Assembly (NCBI RefSeq): GCF_030369675.1
Contig: NZ_CP128477.1
Span: 3,080,001-3,144,000 of the forward strand
Length of the DNA stretch: 64,000 bases
Direction of reading: 5' to 3'
Origin: Peteryoungia algae
GTDB lineage: Bacteria > Pseudomonadota > Alphaproteobacteria > Rhizobiales > Rhizobiaceae
Shown: piece by piece, positions 28,669-41,957 of the stretch
Numbering within the stretch: position 1 is the first letter of the stretch
Layout: each line of letters begins with the position of its first letter
Position numbers and translations under genes: made by a program
The notes under the pieces: model-generated
What the model was told of the DNA's origin: nothing
Seen by the model: only the letters and a program-made list of their open reading frames with translations
The model's database searches: none

Positions 28669-30231
28669 TCACTTCTTCTTCGGCAGGCCGGGAAGGCCGG
28701 GAAAGCCGCCGCCACCGAGGCCAGGAAGCTTCGGTCCGCCAAGGCCCGGCAGACCACCGGCGCCGAGACCCGGCAAGCCACCCGGCTTCATGCCGGCGGC
28801 TTCCGCCTGCTTGGCAAGCGCCTCGAGCTGCTTCGGATCCATGCTCGACAGGTCAGGCATGCCCATGCCGCCGCCCAGCCCCATCTTGGAAGCGAGACCG
28901 CCCATCATCTGCTTCATCATGCCGCCGCCCTTCTTGCCGCCCATGGCTTTCATCATGTCAGCCATCTGGCGATGCATCTTGAGCAACTTGTTGATATCGG
29001 AGGCATCGGTGCCGGAACCCGCTGCGATGCGCTTCTTGCGAGAGTGCTTCAGCACGTCGGGATTGGCACGCTCGGCCTTGGTCATCGATGAGATGATGGC
29101 GAGCTGGCGCTTGAAGACCTTGTCGTCGAGGCCGGCCGCAGAAATCTTGTCCTTCATGCCGGCCATGCCGGGCATCATGCCCATGATGCCACCCATGCCG
29201 CCCATGGCCTGCATCTGCTTGATCTGTTCGGCCAGGTCATTGAGGTCGAACTTGCCCTTGGCCATCTTCTCGGCCATGGCGCGGGCTTTGTCCGCATCGA
29301 TGTTCTCAGCGGCCTTTTCAACCAGCGAAACGATGTCACCCATGCCGAGGATGCGGTCGGCAATGCGGCGCGGATGGAACTCTTCGAGTTCCGACATCTT
29401 TTCGCCGACACCGATCAGCTTGATCGGCTTGCCGGTGACGGCCCGCATCGAAAGGGCTGCACCACCACGCCCGTCGCCGTCCATGCGGGTCAGAACAAGG
29501 CCGGTGATGCCCACGCGTTCGTCGAAATTGCGCGCGAGATTGACCGCGTCCTGTCCGGTCAGAGAGTCGGCGACGAGAAGGATTTCATGGGGCTTGGAGC
29601 GGGCCTTGATCTCGGCCATCTCCATCATCAGCGGCTCGTCGATATGCGTGCGGCCGGCGGTGTCGAGAATGACGATGTCATGGCCACCGAGCTTGGCGGC
29701 CTGAACGGCGCGGCTGGCAATATCCGTCGGCGACTGGCCGGCGATAACTGGCAGTGTATCAATACCGGTCTGCGCACCGAGCTGGCGAAGCTGTTCCTGG
29801 GCGGCTGGCCGACGCGTGTCGAGCGAGGCCATCAGGACCTTCTTCTTGTCGCGATCCGTCAGGCGCTTGGCAATCTTGCCCGTGGTGGTCGTCTTGCCCG
29901 AACCCTGCAGACCGACCATCATGATGACGACGGGAGCAGCCGCATTGAGGTCGATTGAAACACCTTCGGTGCCGAGCATGTCGACAAGCTCGTCATGGAC
30001 GATCTTGACGACCATCTGGCCGGGCTTGATCGACTTCAAGACGGTCGCGCCGACGGCCTTTTCACGCACCTTTTCCGTGAATGATCGGACCACTTCGAGG
30101 GCAACGTCGGCCTCGAGAAGGGCACGACGAACCTCGCGCAGAGCAGCCGAGACATCCGCCTCGGACAATGCGCCACGGCCGGTCAGTCCATTCAGAATGG
30201 ATCCAAGACGGTCCTGGAGGTTTTCAAACAT
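28669..30231 (-). CDS. ffh: Signal recognition particle protein Ffh
   Basis: A 520-residue SRP54 GTPase that binds 4.5S RNA and signal sequences and docks with FtsY. The N domain is residues 1-95. The G domain has G1 GLQGSGKT (107-114), DTRRPAA (138-144) and DTAGR (190-194). The C-terminal M domain is Met-rich (clusters such as MQAMGGMGGIMGMMPGMAGM). The last 45 or so residues are Gly/Pro/Leu low complexity ending KKK, longer than in E. coli Ffh (453). GGAAGAG precedes the ATG at 30231; in-frame sequence upstream to 30528 is not family-like. Confidence 0.97.
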   Translation of the reverse strand: MFENLQDRLGSILNGLTGRGALSEADVSAALREVRRALLEADVALEVVRSFTEKVREKAVGATVLKSIKPGQMVVKIVHDELVDMLGTEGVSIDLNAAAPVVIMMVGLQGSGKTTTTGKIAKRLTDRDKKKVLMASLDTRRPAAQEQLRQLGAQTGIDTLPVIAGQSPTDIASRAVQAAKLGGHDIVILDTAGRTHIDEPLMMEMAEIKARSKPHEILLVADSLTGQDAVNLARNFDERVGITGLVLTRMDGDGRGGAALSMRAVTGKPIKLIGVGEKMSELEEFHPRRIADRILGMGDIVSLVEKAAENIDADKARAMAEKMAKGKFDLNDLAEQIKQMQAMGGMGGIMGMMPGMAGMKDKISAAGLDDKVFKRQLAIISSMTKAERANPDVLKHSRKKRIAAGSGTDASDINKLLKMHRQMADMMKAMGGKKGGGMMKQMMGGLASKMGLGGGMGMPDLSSMDPKQLEALAKQAEAAGMKPGGLPGLGAGGLPGLGGPKLPGLGGGGFPGLPGLPKKK

Positions 30232-30539
30232 CGGCTCTTCCTTGCATAGTTCGGGGGAACCCAAACCTCGGTCTTCTCCACGCGGAAAACAAGACGCAAA
30301 GCCAAAAACCACCCGAGGGCGCAACGCGCTGTCGGGTGTTGACCTCCGGGATCTCTTTATACCTTTTCGGGTCCCGGTCGGCGGCTCAGAGTTCTCGTCT
30401 CTTCGCAGATTGCGGCGGATAAACAGGAAAACCACCACGAAGTCAAGCCAAGTAGCGATTTCCCGGGGCTTTGCCTCCCTTCGGCGATCTGCAGCCTGCA
30501 TCTTGTCGTGGAATTGACGAAACCACATATGAGTGAGCC

Positions 30540-31625
30540 ATGAACAGACGCAACTTTCTCAAATGGTCGGGCTTCGGGCTCGTCGCCGCCACATTAGGAG
30601 GCCTCGGCATGCGTGAGGCGCAGGCGGGCAACCGCTATTACAGCGGCCCGGTCTCGGATCATTTCGACGGCAAGATCTTCTTCAATCCGGGTGGAGAGGA
30701 ACCGCGCGGGTTTACAGATCTGCTGCGCTGGCAATTCGGCGGAGGCAAGATCGAATGGCCCAAGCCCGTAATGGCTGCCGACTTCGTCACGACGAAGCCG
30801 GAGCAGCGCGTGGATGGCGAACGGCTCGTGGTGACCATGGTCGGCCATGCGACGCTGCTGATCCAGACGGCAGGCCTCAACATCCTGACGGACCCCGTCT
30901 GGTCGGAGCGCGCTAGCCCCGTCTCCTTCGCCGGGCCGAGACGCGCCAATCCGCCGGGCGTCGCCTTCGACGATCTGCCGACCATCGATATTGTCATCGT
31001 AACGCACAATCACTACGACCATCTGGACATCGCGACGCTGAAGCGCCTCGTCGAACGCGACAAGCCAAGGATCGTGACCCCGCTCGGCAACGACCGGATT
31101 ATCCGCGACGACATTGCTCAGATCGATGCCAGCGTGACGGACTGGGGCGACCGGTTGGATATGGGCAATGGCATAACCATCCATTGCGAGCCATGCCACC
31201 ACTGGTCGGCCCGTGGTATGGGCGACCGGCGCATGGCGCTATGGGCCGCCTTCGTCATCGAAACGTCAGGCGGCAAGATCTACCACATTGGCGATACTGG
31301 CTATGCCGACGGCAAGCATTATCGCGACCTCCGCGAGAAGCATGGCGACATCCGGCTGGCCATCATGCCGATCGGCGCTTACGAGCCACGCTGGTTCATG
31401 AAGGCGCAGCACCAGAATCCGCAGGAAGCAATTGCAGGCTTCGGCTCGAGCGGCGCCACCTTCGGCATCGGACATCATTTCGGCACCTTCCAGCTGACTA
31501 ACGAGGGAATAGACGACCCGCCAAAGGCACTTGCGGCCGCCATGACGGCCGCCGGGATTGGCACGGACCGTTTCAGGGGTTTACGTCCGGGCCAGCAGTT
31601 CGAGGTTCCGCGCGCCAGCGCCTGA
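30540..31625 (+). CDS. MBL-fold metallo-hydrolase with Tat-type signal (NAPE-PLD/UlaG-like)
   Basis: A 361-residue metallo-beta-lactamase-fold protein. The N-terminus MNRRNFLKWSGFG has a twin-arginine motif followed by a hydrophobic stretch ending near AQAG, so periplasmic export via Tat is likely. The zinc motif is HNHYDH (156-161), with later His/Asp ligands in CHHWSARG and IGDTGYADG. The layout resembles NAPE-phospholipase D-type and UlaG-like hydrolases; the C-terminal H(Q)NP-EA and GHHFGTFQLTNE fit that branch. The substrate, perhaps a phosphodiester lipid, is unproven. Confidence 0.87.
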   Translation: MNRRNFLKWSGFGLVAATLGGLGMREAQAGNRYYSGPVSDHFDGKIFFNPGGEEPRGFTDLLRWQFGGGKIEWPKPVMAADFVTTKPEQRVDGERLVVTMVGHATLLIQTAGLNILTDPVWSERASPVSFAGPRRANPPGVAFDDLPTIDIVIVTHNHYDHLDIATLKRLVERDKPRIVTPLGNDRIIRDDIAQIDASVTDWGDRLDMGNGITIHCEPCHHWSARGMGDRRMALWAAFVIETSGGKIYHIGDTGYADGKHYRDLREKHGDIRLAIMPIGAYEPRWFMKAQHQNPQEAIAGFGSSGATFGIGHHFGTFQLTNEGIDDPPKALAAAMTAAGIGTDRFRGLRPGQQFEVPRASA

Positions 31626-31678
31626 GCGTCGCATCCCACGTTGACACGGGACGCACTTTTGACCACACTTCTCGCATT

Positions 31679-31780
31679 CACCAGGGGTGTCCCGACAAGG
31701 GGCTGAGATATCGCTACGCCGAAATGGCAGCGCGGTGACCCGTTGAACCTGATCCAGTTCATACTGGCGTAGGGACGGTG
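31679..31780 (+). promoter_or_regulatory. TPP riboswitch (THI element) upstream of thiC
   Basis: P1 is CACC (31679-31682) with GGTG (31777-31780). The hallmark pieces are GGGGTGTC, GGCTGAGAT (about 31700), GTGACCCGTTGAACCTGATCC (31735-31755) and ACTGGCGTAGGGA (31763-31775). Thiamine pyrophosphate binding shuts the thiC operon off. About 104 nt separate the aptamer from the thiC start, leaving room for the expression platform. Confidence 0.97.
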
Positions 31781-31845
31781 CAAGCGCTGCTAAACGACGA
31801 TTCGGCACTCCGAATCCCGTGGCGTCTTTCCATCATTCCGGCTGA

Positions 31846-34696
<2,851 letters not shown>

Positions 34697-34700
<4 letters not shown>

Positions 34701-34894
34701 AGCTCACCGTCAACGGAGAAACCCAGGAGCTCGATGCAGGCAACCTCGCCGATCTGCTCGCAAAGCTCGACTACGAAGGCGAGTGGCTCGCAACCGCCGT
34801 CAATGGCGAACTGGTTCACCGCGAGGAGAGAGCCGCCCATTTCTTGAAGGAAGGCGACCGGATCGAGGTCCTCTCGCCTATGCAGGGTGGCTGA
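34697..34894 (+). CDS. thiS: Sulfur carrier protein ThiS
   Basis: A 65-residue ubiquitin-like carrier ending MQGG. The C-terminal Gly-Gly is adenylated and converted to thiocarboxylate to supply sulfur for thiazole. [10 protein letters not shown] and [13 protein letters not shown] are family-typical. The ATG overlaps the thiO stop. Its ThiF/MoeB-type activator is not in the window. Confidence 0.95.
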
Positions 34895-34895
34895 C

Positions 34896-35672
34896 ATGGC
34901 ACTCGAACTCTATGGCAAGACCGTTTCCTCGCGTCTTCTGCTGGGTACGGCCCGCTACCCCTCCCCTGCGATCCTGGCGGAGGCCGTGCGGCGGTCAAAG
35001 ACCGAAATCGTCACGGTGTCACTCCGCCGGGAAACTGCGGGCGGCAAGGCGGGCGGCGCCTTTTTCCAGCTGATCCGCGATCTCGGCGTTCATGTCCTGC
35101 CCAACACAGCCGGTTGCCACAGCACCCGGGAAGCAGTGCTGACGGCCCAGATGGCGCGGGAGGTCTTTGGCACAAACTGGATCAAGCTCGAGGTCATTGG
35201 CAATCACGACACATTGCAGCCGAATGTTTTCGAACTGGTCGAAGCGGCAAAAATCCTGAACGCCGACGGCTTCGAGGTTTTCCCCTACACCACCGACGAT
35301 CTGGTGGTCGGCCAGAGACTTCTTGCTGCCGGTTGCCGGGTCCTGATGCCCTGGTGCGCCCCGATCGGCAGCGCCATGGGCCCGCAAAACCTGCCCGCGC
35401 TGAAGTCCATGCGCGCGGAATTTCCAGACGTGCCCCTGATCGTCGATGCCGGCATCGGCCGTCCCTCCCATGCCACTGTTGTCATGGAGCTCGGCTATGA
35501 CGCCGTCCTGCTCAACACCGCCGTCGCCAGTGCTGGCGATCCGGCCGCAATGGCAGAGGCGTTTGCGCGCGCAATCGAGGCGGGGCATATGGCCCGTGAG
35601 GCTGGCATGCTCGAACCCCGCGACATGGCGGTTCCCTCTACACCTGTAATCGGAAAGGGCGTCTTCGCATGA
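34896..35672 (+). CDS. thiG: Thiazole synthase ThiG
   Basis: A 258-residue TIM barrel that condenses deoxyxylulose-5-phosphate, dehydroglycine and ThiS thiocarboxylate into the thiazole phosphate. The substrate-binding Lys is K97 in [34 protein letters not shown] and [11 protein letters not shown] are signatures. The ATG at 34896, one base after the thiS stop, is preceded by GCAGGGTGG; a GTG at 34887 inside thiS is less likely. Confidence 0.97.
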   Translation: MALELYGKTVSSRLLLGTARYPSPAILAEAVRRSKTEIVTVSLRRETAGGKAGGAFFQLIRDLGVHVLPNTAGCHSTREAVLTAQMAREVFGTNWIKLEVIGNHDTLQPNVFELVEAAKILNADGFEVFPYTTDDLVVGQRLLAAGCRVLMPWCAPIGSAMGPQNLPALKSMRAEFPDVPLIVDAGIGRPSHATVVMELGYDAVLLNTAVASAGDPAAMAEAFARAIEAGHMAREAGMLEPRDMAVPSTPVIGKGVFA

Positions 35673-36274
35673 AGCTCGATCCCTTTTACCTGATCGTCGA
35701 CAGCGCCGACTGGATCGAGCGGCTCGTGCCGCTGGGCGTCAGGCTGGTGCAACTGCGCATGAAGGATGTCGATGAAGCCACCCTTCGCCAGCACATTCGC
35801 CGCGCCCGGCAATGCTGCGCCGATCACGGCTGCCAGTTGATTTTCAACGACTTCTGGCAGATCGCCATTGATGAGGCCTGCGACTTCGTCCATCTCGGCC
35901 AGGAGGATCTGATGTCGGCAGATCTCCGCGCGATCAGGGGCGCGGGTCTGAGGCTAGGCCTCTCAACCCATGACGAGGGAGAACTGAATGCGGCCCGTGA
36001 CGTCGAGCCCGATTACATCGCTCTCGGCCCGGTCTATCCGACGATCCTGAAGAAGATGGCCTGGGCACCGCAGGGACTTGAACGCCTCACATCCTGGAAA
36101 GGACAGATCGCCCCCCTGCCCCTGGTTGCGATCGGCGGACTTCGTCCCGACCGGCTCCAGGGGGTTTTCGAAGCCGGAGCAGACAGCGCAGCCGTCGTAA
36201 CGGACATAACTCTGCATGCGAACCCCGAACAGCGAACCCGCGAATGGCTAAGGACGACTGAGCAATGGCGTTGA
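35669..36274 (+). CDS. thiE: Thiamine phosphate synthase ThiE
   Basis: A 201-residue TIM barrel that couples HMP-PP and thiazole phosphate into thiamine phosphate. Family motifs: [53 protein letters not shown] and [10 protein letters not shown]. The start overlaps the thiG stop by 4 bp. It is the last gene of the operon; thiD is not in the window, so HMP-PP supply comes from elsewhere. Confidence 0.95.
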   Translation: MKLDPFYLIVDSADWIERLVPLGVRLVQLRMKDVDEATLRQHIRRARQCCADHGCQLIFNDFWQIAIDEACDFVHLGQEDLMSADLRAIRGAGLRLGLSTHDEGELNAARDVEPDYIALGPVYPTILKKMAWAPQGLERLTSWKGQIAPLPLVAIGGLRPDRLQGVFEAGADSAAVVTDITLHANPEQRTREWLRTTEQWR

Positions 36275-36361
36275 CTATAGAAGGCGGGTTTGAGCCGCTC
36301 CACTGGTAATTCGGCTTCATTTCCGCCATATAGGCTGAAAATACACCTGTATGGAGTGACG

Positions 36362-37270
36362 ATGTCGGATCGGGTCGAATTCGCTGTTATGAACGGGCTT
36401 GGCAACAAGATCCTGGTCGTCGACATGCGCGGCCGGACCGATCGGGTGACCCCGACTGCTGCAGTCGCGCTTGCTGCAGATTCATCGACGGCCTTCGACC
36501 AGATCATGGCGATCCACGATCCGAAGGTCGACGGAACCGACGCCTATATCGACATCCTGAACTGCGACGGCTCGAAGGCCCAGGCCTGCGGCAACGGCAC
36601 CCGTTGCGTTGTGCAGGCACTCGCCAGCGAGACCGGCCGCAAAAGCTTCACCTTCCAGACCATCGCGGGCATTCTGAACGCAGTCGAGCATCAGGACGGG
36701 ACGATCTCCGTCGACATGGGCAAGCCCGTCTTTGCCTGGGACAAGATCCCGCTCTCGGAAGAATTTCACGACACCAGCCGCATCGAGCTGCAAATCGGCC
36801 CGATCGACGCGCCGATCCTGCATTCGCCCTCGGCCATGTCGATGGGCAATCCGCATGCCGTCTTCTGGGTCGACCGCGATCCGATGACCTATGACCTGGA
36901 ACGCTTTGGACCGCTTCTCGAAAACCATCCGATCTTCCCGGAAAAGGCCAATATCACGCTTGCCCAGGTTACCTCGAAGACAACGATGGTGACGCGCACC
37001 TGGGAGCGCGGCGCCGGCCTGACGCTCGCCTGCGGCTCAGCCGCCTGCGCCGCTGGCGTATCCGCCGCCCGCACCGGCCGCACCGACCGCAAGGTGACGA
37101 TCACGGTCGCGTCCAGCCCGGGCCGCGGTACGCTCACCATCGACTGGCGTGCAGACGACAAGGTCGTCATGACCGGTCCCGCTGAATGGGAGTGGTCGGG
37201 CATGGTTGATCCGGCCACCGGTAGCTGGCAGCGAGATGCAAGCGCCGACGCAGAGGCTGCCACCCCGTGA
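36362..37270 (+). CDS. dapF: Diaminopimelate epimerase
   Basis: A 302-residue enzyme that converts LL-DAP to meso-DAP for lysine and peptidoglycan. The two catalytic cysteines are C76 (QACGNGTRC) and C224 ([11 protein letters not shown]). [12 protein letters not shown] is the usual N-terminal motif. GGAG precedes the ATG at 36362; in-frame codons upstream to 36290 are not family-like. The stop overlaps the GTG of mtaB. Confidence 0.97.
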   Translation: MSDRVEFAVMNGLGNKILVVDMRGRTDRVTPTAAVALAADSSTAFDQIMAIHDPKVDGTDAYIDILNCDGSKAQACGNGTRCVVQALASETGRKSFTFQTIAGILNAVEHQDGTISVDMGKPVFAWDKIPLSEEFHDTSRIELQIGPIDAPILHSPSAMSMGNPHAVFWVDRDPMTYDLERFGPLLENHPIFPEKANITLAQVTSKTTMVTRTWERGAGLTLACGSAACAAGVSAARTGRTDRKVTITVASSPGRGTLTIDWRADDKVVMTGPAEWEWSGMVDPATGSWQRDASADAEAATP

Positions 37271-38559
37271 CTCCTGAGCAAAAGGGTTCTGTCGAGGTCA
37301 TCACCTTCGGCTGTCGCCTGAACACCTATGAGTCCGAAGTCATGAAGGCGGAGGCGGCCAAAGCTGGCCTCGACAATGCCATCCTCGTCAACACCTGTGC
37401 CGTGACGTCGGAAGCCGTGCGTCAGGCGCGTCAGGCGATCCGTCGGGCGCGGCGCGAGAACCCGGGAACAAAGATCATCGTCACCGGCTGCGCGGCTCAG
37501 ACGGAAGCGCAGAACTTCGCGGCTATGCCCGAGGTCGACGCTGTCCTCGGCAATGAGGAAAAGCTCCAGGCCGAATATTACCGCCGCCTGCCGGATTTCG
37601 GTATCTCCGCGGAAGAGAAGATTGCCGTCAACGACATCATGAGCGTGACCGAGACCGCACCGCAGATGGTCGCCCATATCGACGGCCATGTACGCGGCTT
37701 CCTGCAAGTGCAGAACGGCTGCGACCATCGCTGCACCTTCTGCATCATCCCCTTTGGCCGAGGGAATTCGCGGTCCGTACCGATGGGCGCCGTCGTCGAG
37801 CAGGCGCGCAAGCTGATTGAGAACGGGTATCGCGAAGTCGTGCTGACCGGGGTGGACGCCACCAGCTACGGAGCGGACTTGCCGGGTATGCCGACGCTTG
37901 GCCTTCTCGCCAAGACGCTGCTCAAACAGGTGCCCGAGATCCTGCGCCTGCGCCTCTCTTCGATCGACAGCATAGAGGCAGACGGCCATCTGTTTGATCT
38001 GATTGCCGATGAGCCCCGCTTCATGCCGCATCTGCATCTATCGCTGCAGCATGGCGACGACATGATCCTGAAACGCATGAAGCGCCGGCATTCCCGCACG
38101 GATGCAGTCGCTTTTGCCGAGCAGGTCCGGCGCCTGCGCCCGGGCTTCGCCTTCGGCGCTGACATGATCGCTGGATTCCCGACCGAAACGGCGGAGATGG
38201 CCGATAACTCCGCCCGCCTCGCCGAGGAAATCGGTATTGCCCATCTGCATGTCTTCCCTTACAGCCCGCGCCCGGGCACACCGGCAGCCCGCATGCCGCA
38301 ACTCGACCGGGCACTGGTCAAGACGCGCGCTGCCGAACTGCGCAGCGTCGCCAACCGACTGCAGGCCATGCATCTCGCCTCGCGCGTCGGCACCCGTCAG
38401 AAGCTGCTGGTCGAGCGCAACGAAATGGCGCATACGGAAGACTTCACCCTCGTTGCGACGCCCGGCCTGAAACCCGGCAGCTTCGTCGAGGTTTCGATCG
38501 GCGGCCACACGGGCCGCCATCTGACGATTTCAGCGGCAGCGGCAATCGCCGCAGCCTGA
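37267..38559 (+). CDS. mtaB: tRNA t6A37 methylthiotransferase MtaB
   Basis: A 430-residue MiaB-family radical-SAM protein that makes ms2t6A37 in ANN-reading tRNAs. The N-terminal UPF0004 domain begins [17 protein letters not shown] and holds three cluster cysteines (FGCRLN, VNTCAVT, VTGCAAQ). The radical SAM motif is [20 protein letters not shown]-terminal region (about 365-430) resembles TRAM. GTG start overlaps the dapF stop (GTGA). Confidence 0.95.
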   Translation: MTPEQKGSVEVITFGCRLNTYESEVMKAEAAKAGLDNAILVNTCAVTSEAVRQARQAIRRARRENPGTKIIVTGCAAQTEAQNFAAMPEVDAVLGNEEKLQAEYYRRLPDFGISAEEKIAVNDIMSVTETAPQMVAHIDGHVRGFLQVQNGCDHRCTFCIIPFGRGNSRSVPMGAVVEQARKLIENGYREVVLTGVDATSYGADLPGMPTLGLLAKTLLKQVPEILRLRLSSIDSIEADGHLFDLIADEPRFMPHLHLSLQHGDDMILKRMKRRHSRTDAVAFAEQVRRLRPGFAFGADMIAGFPTETAEMADNSARLAEEIGIAHLHVFPYSPRPGTPAARMPQLDRALVKTRAAELRSVANRLQAMHLASRVGTRQKLLVERNEMAHTEDFTLVATPGLKPGSFVEVSIGGHTGRHLTISAAAAIAAA

Positions 38560-38577
38560 CAGACGGATAGAGTGAGT

Positions 38578-39930
38578 ATGGCCCTCGGCTTCATCAAAAA
38601 AGTCTTCACTTTCGGCAAGGACAAGGCGGCAGATGCGCCGACCCGTCTGACGGCGGAAGAAAAGGCTGCGATCGGCGCCGAAAGCGAACCGAAGGACCGC
38701 CACGAAGACCTGCCCCTCGCCGAGGATCCGGTCATTTCGGCGGAAGTGGAGACTGCAGCGGGACCTTCCGACGACTTCTCAGAGGAAGATCTGTCCCTGG
38801 TGCCGCTCGAACTGCTTCAGGCCGAGACGAAGGAAGAGGTCCCGGCTGACAACGATCAGCAACCCCAGACTATGCAAGACACAGACGTGAGCGACAGTGT
38901 CACGGCCGCATCTGGCGATGGTCCGGAACCAGCCGTTCCGGTGCTGCCCAAGGGTTTTGCGACGGCCGAGTTGGGGGCCGCCGAGCCGGAAGCCCCCGCC
39001 CCTTCTGAAAAGCTGAGCTGGTTCCAGCGCCTCAAGGCCGGCCTGTTTCGTACCTCCTCGCAGCTCACAGGCCAGATCACCGCCCTCTTCACCAAACGCA
39101 AGCTTGACGACGAGACGCTGGAGGAACTGGAAGATCTGTTGATCCAGGCCGACCTCGGGGTCGAAACGGCGCTGCGCGTCACTGATACCCTCGCCTCCGA
39201 GCGCTACGGCAAGGATGTGACCGGCGAAGACGTCACCAGGATCATGGCGACAGAGATCGTCAAGGTTCTGAAGCCGGTGGCAAAGCCGCTCGCCCTCGAT
39301 CTCAGCCACAAGCCGCATGTCATCCTTGTCGTCGGCGTCAACGGCACCGGCAAGACCACGACAATCGGCAAGCTTGCAGCCAAGCTTTCTGGCTCGGGCC
39401 TCAAGGTCATGCTGGCCGCCGGCGATACCTTCCGTGCAGCGGCGATCGAGCAGCTGAAGATCTGGGCCGACCGTACCGGCTCAACCTTTATCGGCACCAA
39501 GCTCGGCGCGGATGCAGCCGGCCTTGCCTACGAGGCCTTCGAAAAAGCGAAAGCAGAGAAATCCGATGTCCTGATCATCGATACCGCCGGCCGCCTGCAG
39601 AACAAGACGGAACTGATGGCGGAACTCGAGAAGATCGTCCGCGTCCTCGGCAAGCTCCATCCCGATGCGCCGCATACGGTTCTTCAGACGCTCGACGCGA
39701 CCACGGGTCAGAACGCCCTGCAGCAGGTCGAGATCTTCCGCAACATTGCGGGGGTGAACGGCCTGATCATGACAAAGCTCGACGGCACGGCCCGTGGCGG
39801 CATCCTCGTCGCCATCGCCGCCAAGCATAAGCTGCCCGTCTATTTCATCGGCGTCGGCGAGGGTATCGACGATCTCGAGCCCTTCGAGGCGGAAGATTTC
39901 GCCAGCGCCATTGCCGGCATCGCGCGCTGA
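38578..39930 (+). CDS. ftsY: SRP receptor FtsY
   Basis: A 450-residue SRP receptor GTPase. Residues 1-140 are an acidic, disordered A region (many Glu/Asp/Ala). The N domain begins near SWFQRLKAGLFRTSSQL. The G domain has GVNGTGKTTTIGKLA, AAGDTFRAAAIEQL, IDTAGRLQNK and TKLDGTARGG. It docks ribosome-SRP complexes to the inner membrane. The ATG at 38578 is preferred; a GTG two codons earlier overlaps weaker context. The partner Ffh is encoded about 8.4 kb upstream on the other strand. Confidence 0.97.
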   Translation: MALGFIKKVFTFGKDKAADAPTRLTAEEKAAIGAESEPKDRHEDLPLAEDPVISAEVETAAGPSDDFSEEDLSLVPLELLQAETKEEVPADNDQQPQTMQDTDVSDSVTAASGDGPEPAVPVLPKGFATAELGAAEPEAPAPSEKLSWFQRLKAGLFRTSSQLTGQITALFTKRKLDDETLEELEDLLIQADLGVETALRVTDTLASERYGKDVTGEDVTRIMATEIVKVLKPVAKPLALDLSHKPHVILVVGVNGTGKTTTIGKLAAKLSGSGLKVMLAAGDTFRAAAIEQLKIWADRTGSTFIGTKLGADAAGLAYEAFEKAKAEKSDVLIIDTAGRLQNKTELMAELEKIVRVLGKLHPDAPHTVLQTLDATTGQNALQQVEIFRNIAGVNGLIMTKLDGTARGGILVAIAAKHKLPVYFIGVGEGIDDLEPFEAEDFASAIAGIAR

Positions 39931-39958
39931 GCGCCGAAAACTTTAGGGAACGACATCA

Positions 39959-40600
39959 ATGTCGGACACATCCACCGATACACACGCGTCCAAGGCCGAA
40001 AGACAGAACCCGCTGTTGAAGATGGCATTGGAACTCGGCCCGCTGCTGATCTTCTTCTTCGGAAACTTGCGCGGCGAGTGGCTGGCCAAGACCTTTCCGG
40101 CACTGACCGCGATCGGCGGCCCGCTTCTGATCGCCACCGCGCTGTTCATGGCCGCAACGGTACTTTCGCTGATCATTTCCAAGATCGTCTTCAAGCACCT
40201 GCCGGTCATGCCCTTCGTATCGGGGATCGTCGTCATGGTCTTTGGCGGACTCTCGATCTGGTTGCAGGACGAAACCTTCATCAAGATGAAGCCGACCATC
40301 GTCAACACGCTCTTCGGCGTTACGCTGCTTGGCGGCTTGGCCTTCGGCACCTCGCTACTCGGATATGTCTTTAATGCTGCCTTCCAGCTGGATGCCGAAG
40401 GCTGGAGAAAGCTGACGCTCCGCTGGGGCATCTTTTTCCTCTTCCTCGCGGTCCTGAACGAGGTTGTCTGGCGCAACTTCTCCGCTGACGTTTGGGTGAA
40501 TTTCAAGGTCTGGGGCACCATGCCCATCACGATCCTCTTCACGCTGGCCCAGATGCCGCTGATCATGAAGCACTCGCTGGAAGAGAAGGAAGAGCAGTGA
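39959..40600 (+). CDS. yciB: Septation protein A / inner-membrane protein YciB (IspZ)
   Basis: A 213-residue membrane protein with about six helices. The family signature opens with [18 protein letters not shown], and [22 protein letters not shown] is the second hallmark. Its knockouts in other bacteria affect septation and envelope integrity. It is 28 nt after ftsY and overlaps the next gene by GTGA, so it is co-transcribed with dapF-mtaB-ftsY. Confidence 0.94.
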   Translation: MSDTSTDTHASKAERQNPLLKMALELGPLLIFFFGNLRGEWLAKTFPALTAIGGPLLIATALFMAATVLSLIISKIVFKHLPVMPFVSGIVVMVFGGLSIWLQDETFIKMKPTIVNTLFGVTLLGGLAFGTSLLGYVFNAAFQLDAEGWRKLTLRWGIFFLFLAVLNEVVWRNFSADVWVNFKVWGTMPITILFTLAQMPLIMKHSLEEKEEQ

Positions 40601-41187
40601 ACGACGTGACCAGCCAGAGTAACGACAACTCGACGACACGTTTCTGGCTGGCGGTGACGTTTCTCGTCATCCTGGTTCAGGTCGTCTCGCAATATCTGAT
40701 GGGCCGCCTCTGGATCTGCGAATGCGGCTATGTGAAGCTCTTCGAGCCAGGCGTGAATACACCCGGCAATTCACAGCATCTGTTTGATTGGTATACGCCC
40801 TCCCACATCATCCATGGCTTCCTGTTCTATGGCCTCGGATGGCTGATCATGCGCAAGAAGCCAATTGCGGCGAAACTCGCTCTTGCAGCACTCATCGAGG
40901 CTGCGTGGGAAATCCTCGAAAACTCACCGCTCGTGATCGACCGCTATCGGACCGCCACCATGGCTGTCGGTTATAGCGGAGATAGCATCCTGAATTCCGG
41001 GATGGACATGGTGGCCATGATCGCCGGCTTCTTCTTTGCGGCGCGCGTACCGATCTGGCTGACAGTCGTGATCGCACTCGCATTCGAGGCTGTCACGGCA
41101 TTCGTTATCCGCGACAATCTGACTTTGAATGTCGTAATGCTGGTCTGGCCGATAGAGGTCGTGAAAACGTGGCAGGCTGCACTCTGA
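40597..41187 (+). CDS. DUF2585 family membrane protein
   Basis: A 196-residue protein with four or five membrane helices. Family-typical pieces are [39 protein letters not shown] and [18 protein letters not shown]. The His/Glu-rich first half suggests a metal or quinone-related site, but the function is unknown. The GTG start overlaps the yciB stop and AAGGA lies upstream. It ends 3 bp from the opposing ccmG. Confidence 0.9.
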   Translation: MNDVTSQSNDNSTTRFWLAVTFLVILVQVVSQYLMGRLWICECGYVKLFEPGVNTPGNSQHLFDWYTPSHIIHGFLFYGLGWLIMRKKPIAAKLALAALIEAAWEILENSPLVIDRYRTATMAVGYSGDSILNSGMDMVAMIAGFFFAARVPIWLTVVIALAFEAVTAFVIRDNLTLNVVMLVWPIEVVKTWQAAL

Positions 41188-41190
41188 CGA

Positions 41191-41781
41191 TCAGGAACGC
41201 TGCAAGGCCTTCTCGATCGCCGGCATCAGCTGCGTCTCGAAACTTTCAGGATCGAACGGCCCGACCTTCTTGTAGAGGATCGTTCCGTCGGACCCGACGA
41301 GGTAGCTTTCCGGGATGCCATAGACACCCCAGTCGATCGCAGCCTTGCCGTTCGGATCGACGCCAATGGCGGCATAGGGGTTGCCGAGTTCGCCCAGGAA
41401 CCGCAGCGCATTGTCGTTGCGGTCCTTGTAGTTGATACCGACGACATTGACCCGCGGATCCTTGGAAAGTTCCAGCAGCATGGGATGCTCCTGCCGACAG
41501 GGCACGCACCAGGATGCAAAGACATTGACGAGCGTGAGCTTGCCGCTGATCATCGCCGAGGTGAGGGCCGGACGCTCCGAGCCGTCGAGCCCTGCGAGCT
41601 GCAGAGCCGGCGCCTTGGTTCCGAGCAGCGCCGAAGGAATTTCCGACACGTCACGGCCCGATTGAAGCTGGGTCATGAAGATCGCCGCGAGGCCCGCGAA
41701 CAGCAGGAGCGGCAAGGCTGCGATCAGGTAACGCCCGCGGCCTCTTGGCGCGGCAGGGTCCCTTCCGGATTGCTGGCTCAT
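41191..41781 (-). CDS. ccmG: Thiol:disulfide interchange protein CcmG (DsbE)
   Basis: A 196-residue membrane-anchored periplasmic thioredoxin. After a polar start, one helix (about 18-37) anchors it. The active site is WCVPC with C92 and C95 and the cis-Pro loop is in YGIPESYLV. It keeps apocytochrome c haem-site cysteines reduced. The start overlaps the ccmD stop by ATGA; upstream codons in the same frame run through ccmD. Confidence 0.95.
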   Translation of the reverse strand: MSQQSGRDPAAPRGRGRYLIAALPLLLFAGLAAIFMTQLQSGRDVSEIPSALLGTKAPALQLAGLDGSERPALTSAMISGKLTLVNVFASWCVPCRQEHPMLLELSKDPRVNVVGINYKDRNDNALRFLGELGNPYAAIGVDPNGKAAIDWGVYGIPESYLVGSDGTILYKKVGPFDPESFETQLMPAIEKALQRS

Positions 41782-41957
41782 GCGTTCCTGTCCTGCGTAG
41801 ACGATGCCGATGCCGAGCGGCGCCGGATCCCCTGTGCTTCGAGCGTCTTCAGCTCTGCCTGACGCGCGCGACCGTCGAGATAGACCCAGATGGTCAGGGC
41901 CAGACATATTCCAACCGTCAGCGCATAAGAACCGACAACATAAAAAATGTGGCTCAT
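41778..41957 (-). CDS. ccmD: Haem exporter protein CcmD
   Basis: A 59-residue single-helix protein: MSHIFYVVGSYALTVGICLA, then LTIWVYLDGRARQAEL and a polar tail. CcmD is the small subunit that releases holo-CcmE from CcmABC. It overlaps ccmC and ccmG by ATGA at both ends, the normal place for this gene. Confidence 0.92.
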   Translation of the reverse strand: MSHIFYVVGSYALTVGICLALTIWVYLDGRARQAELKTLEAQGIRRRSASASSTQDRNA

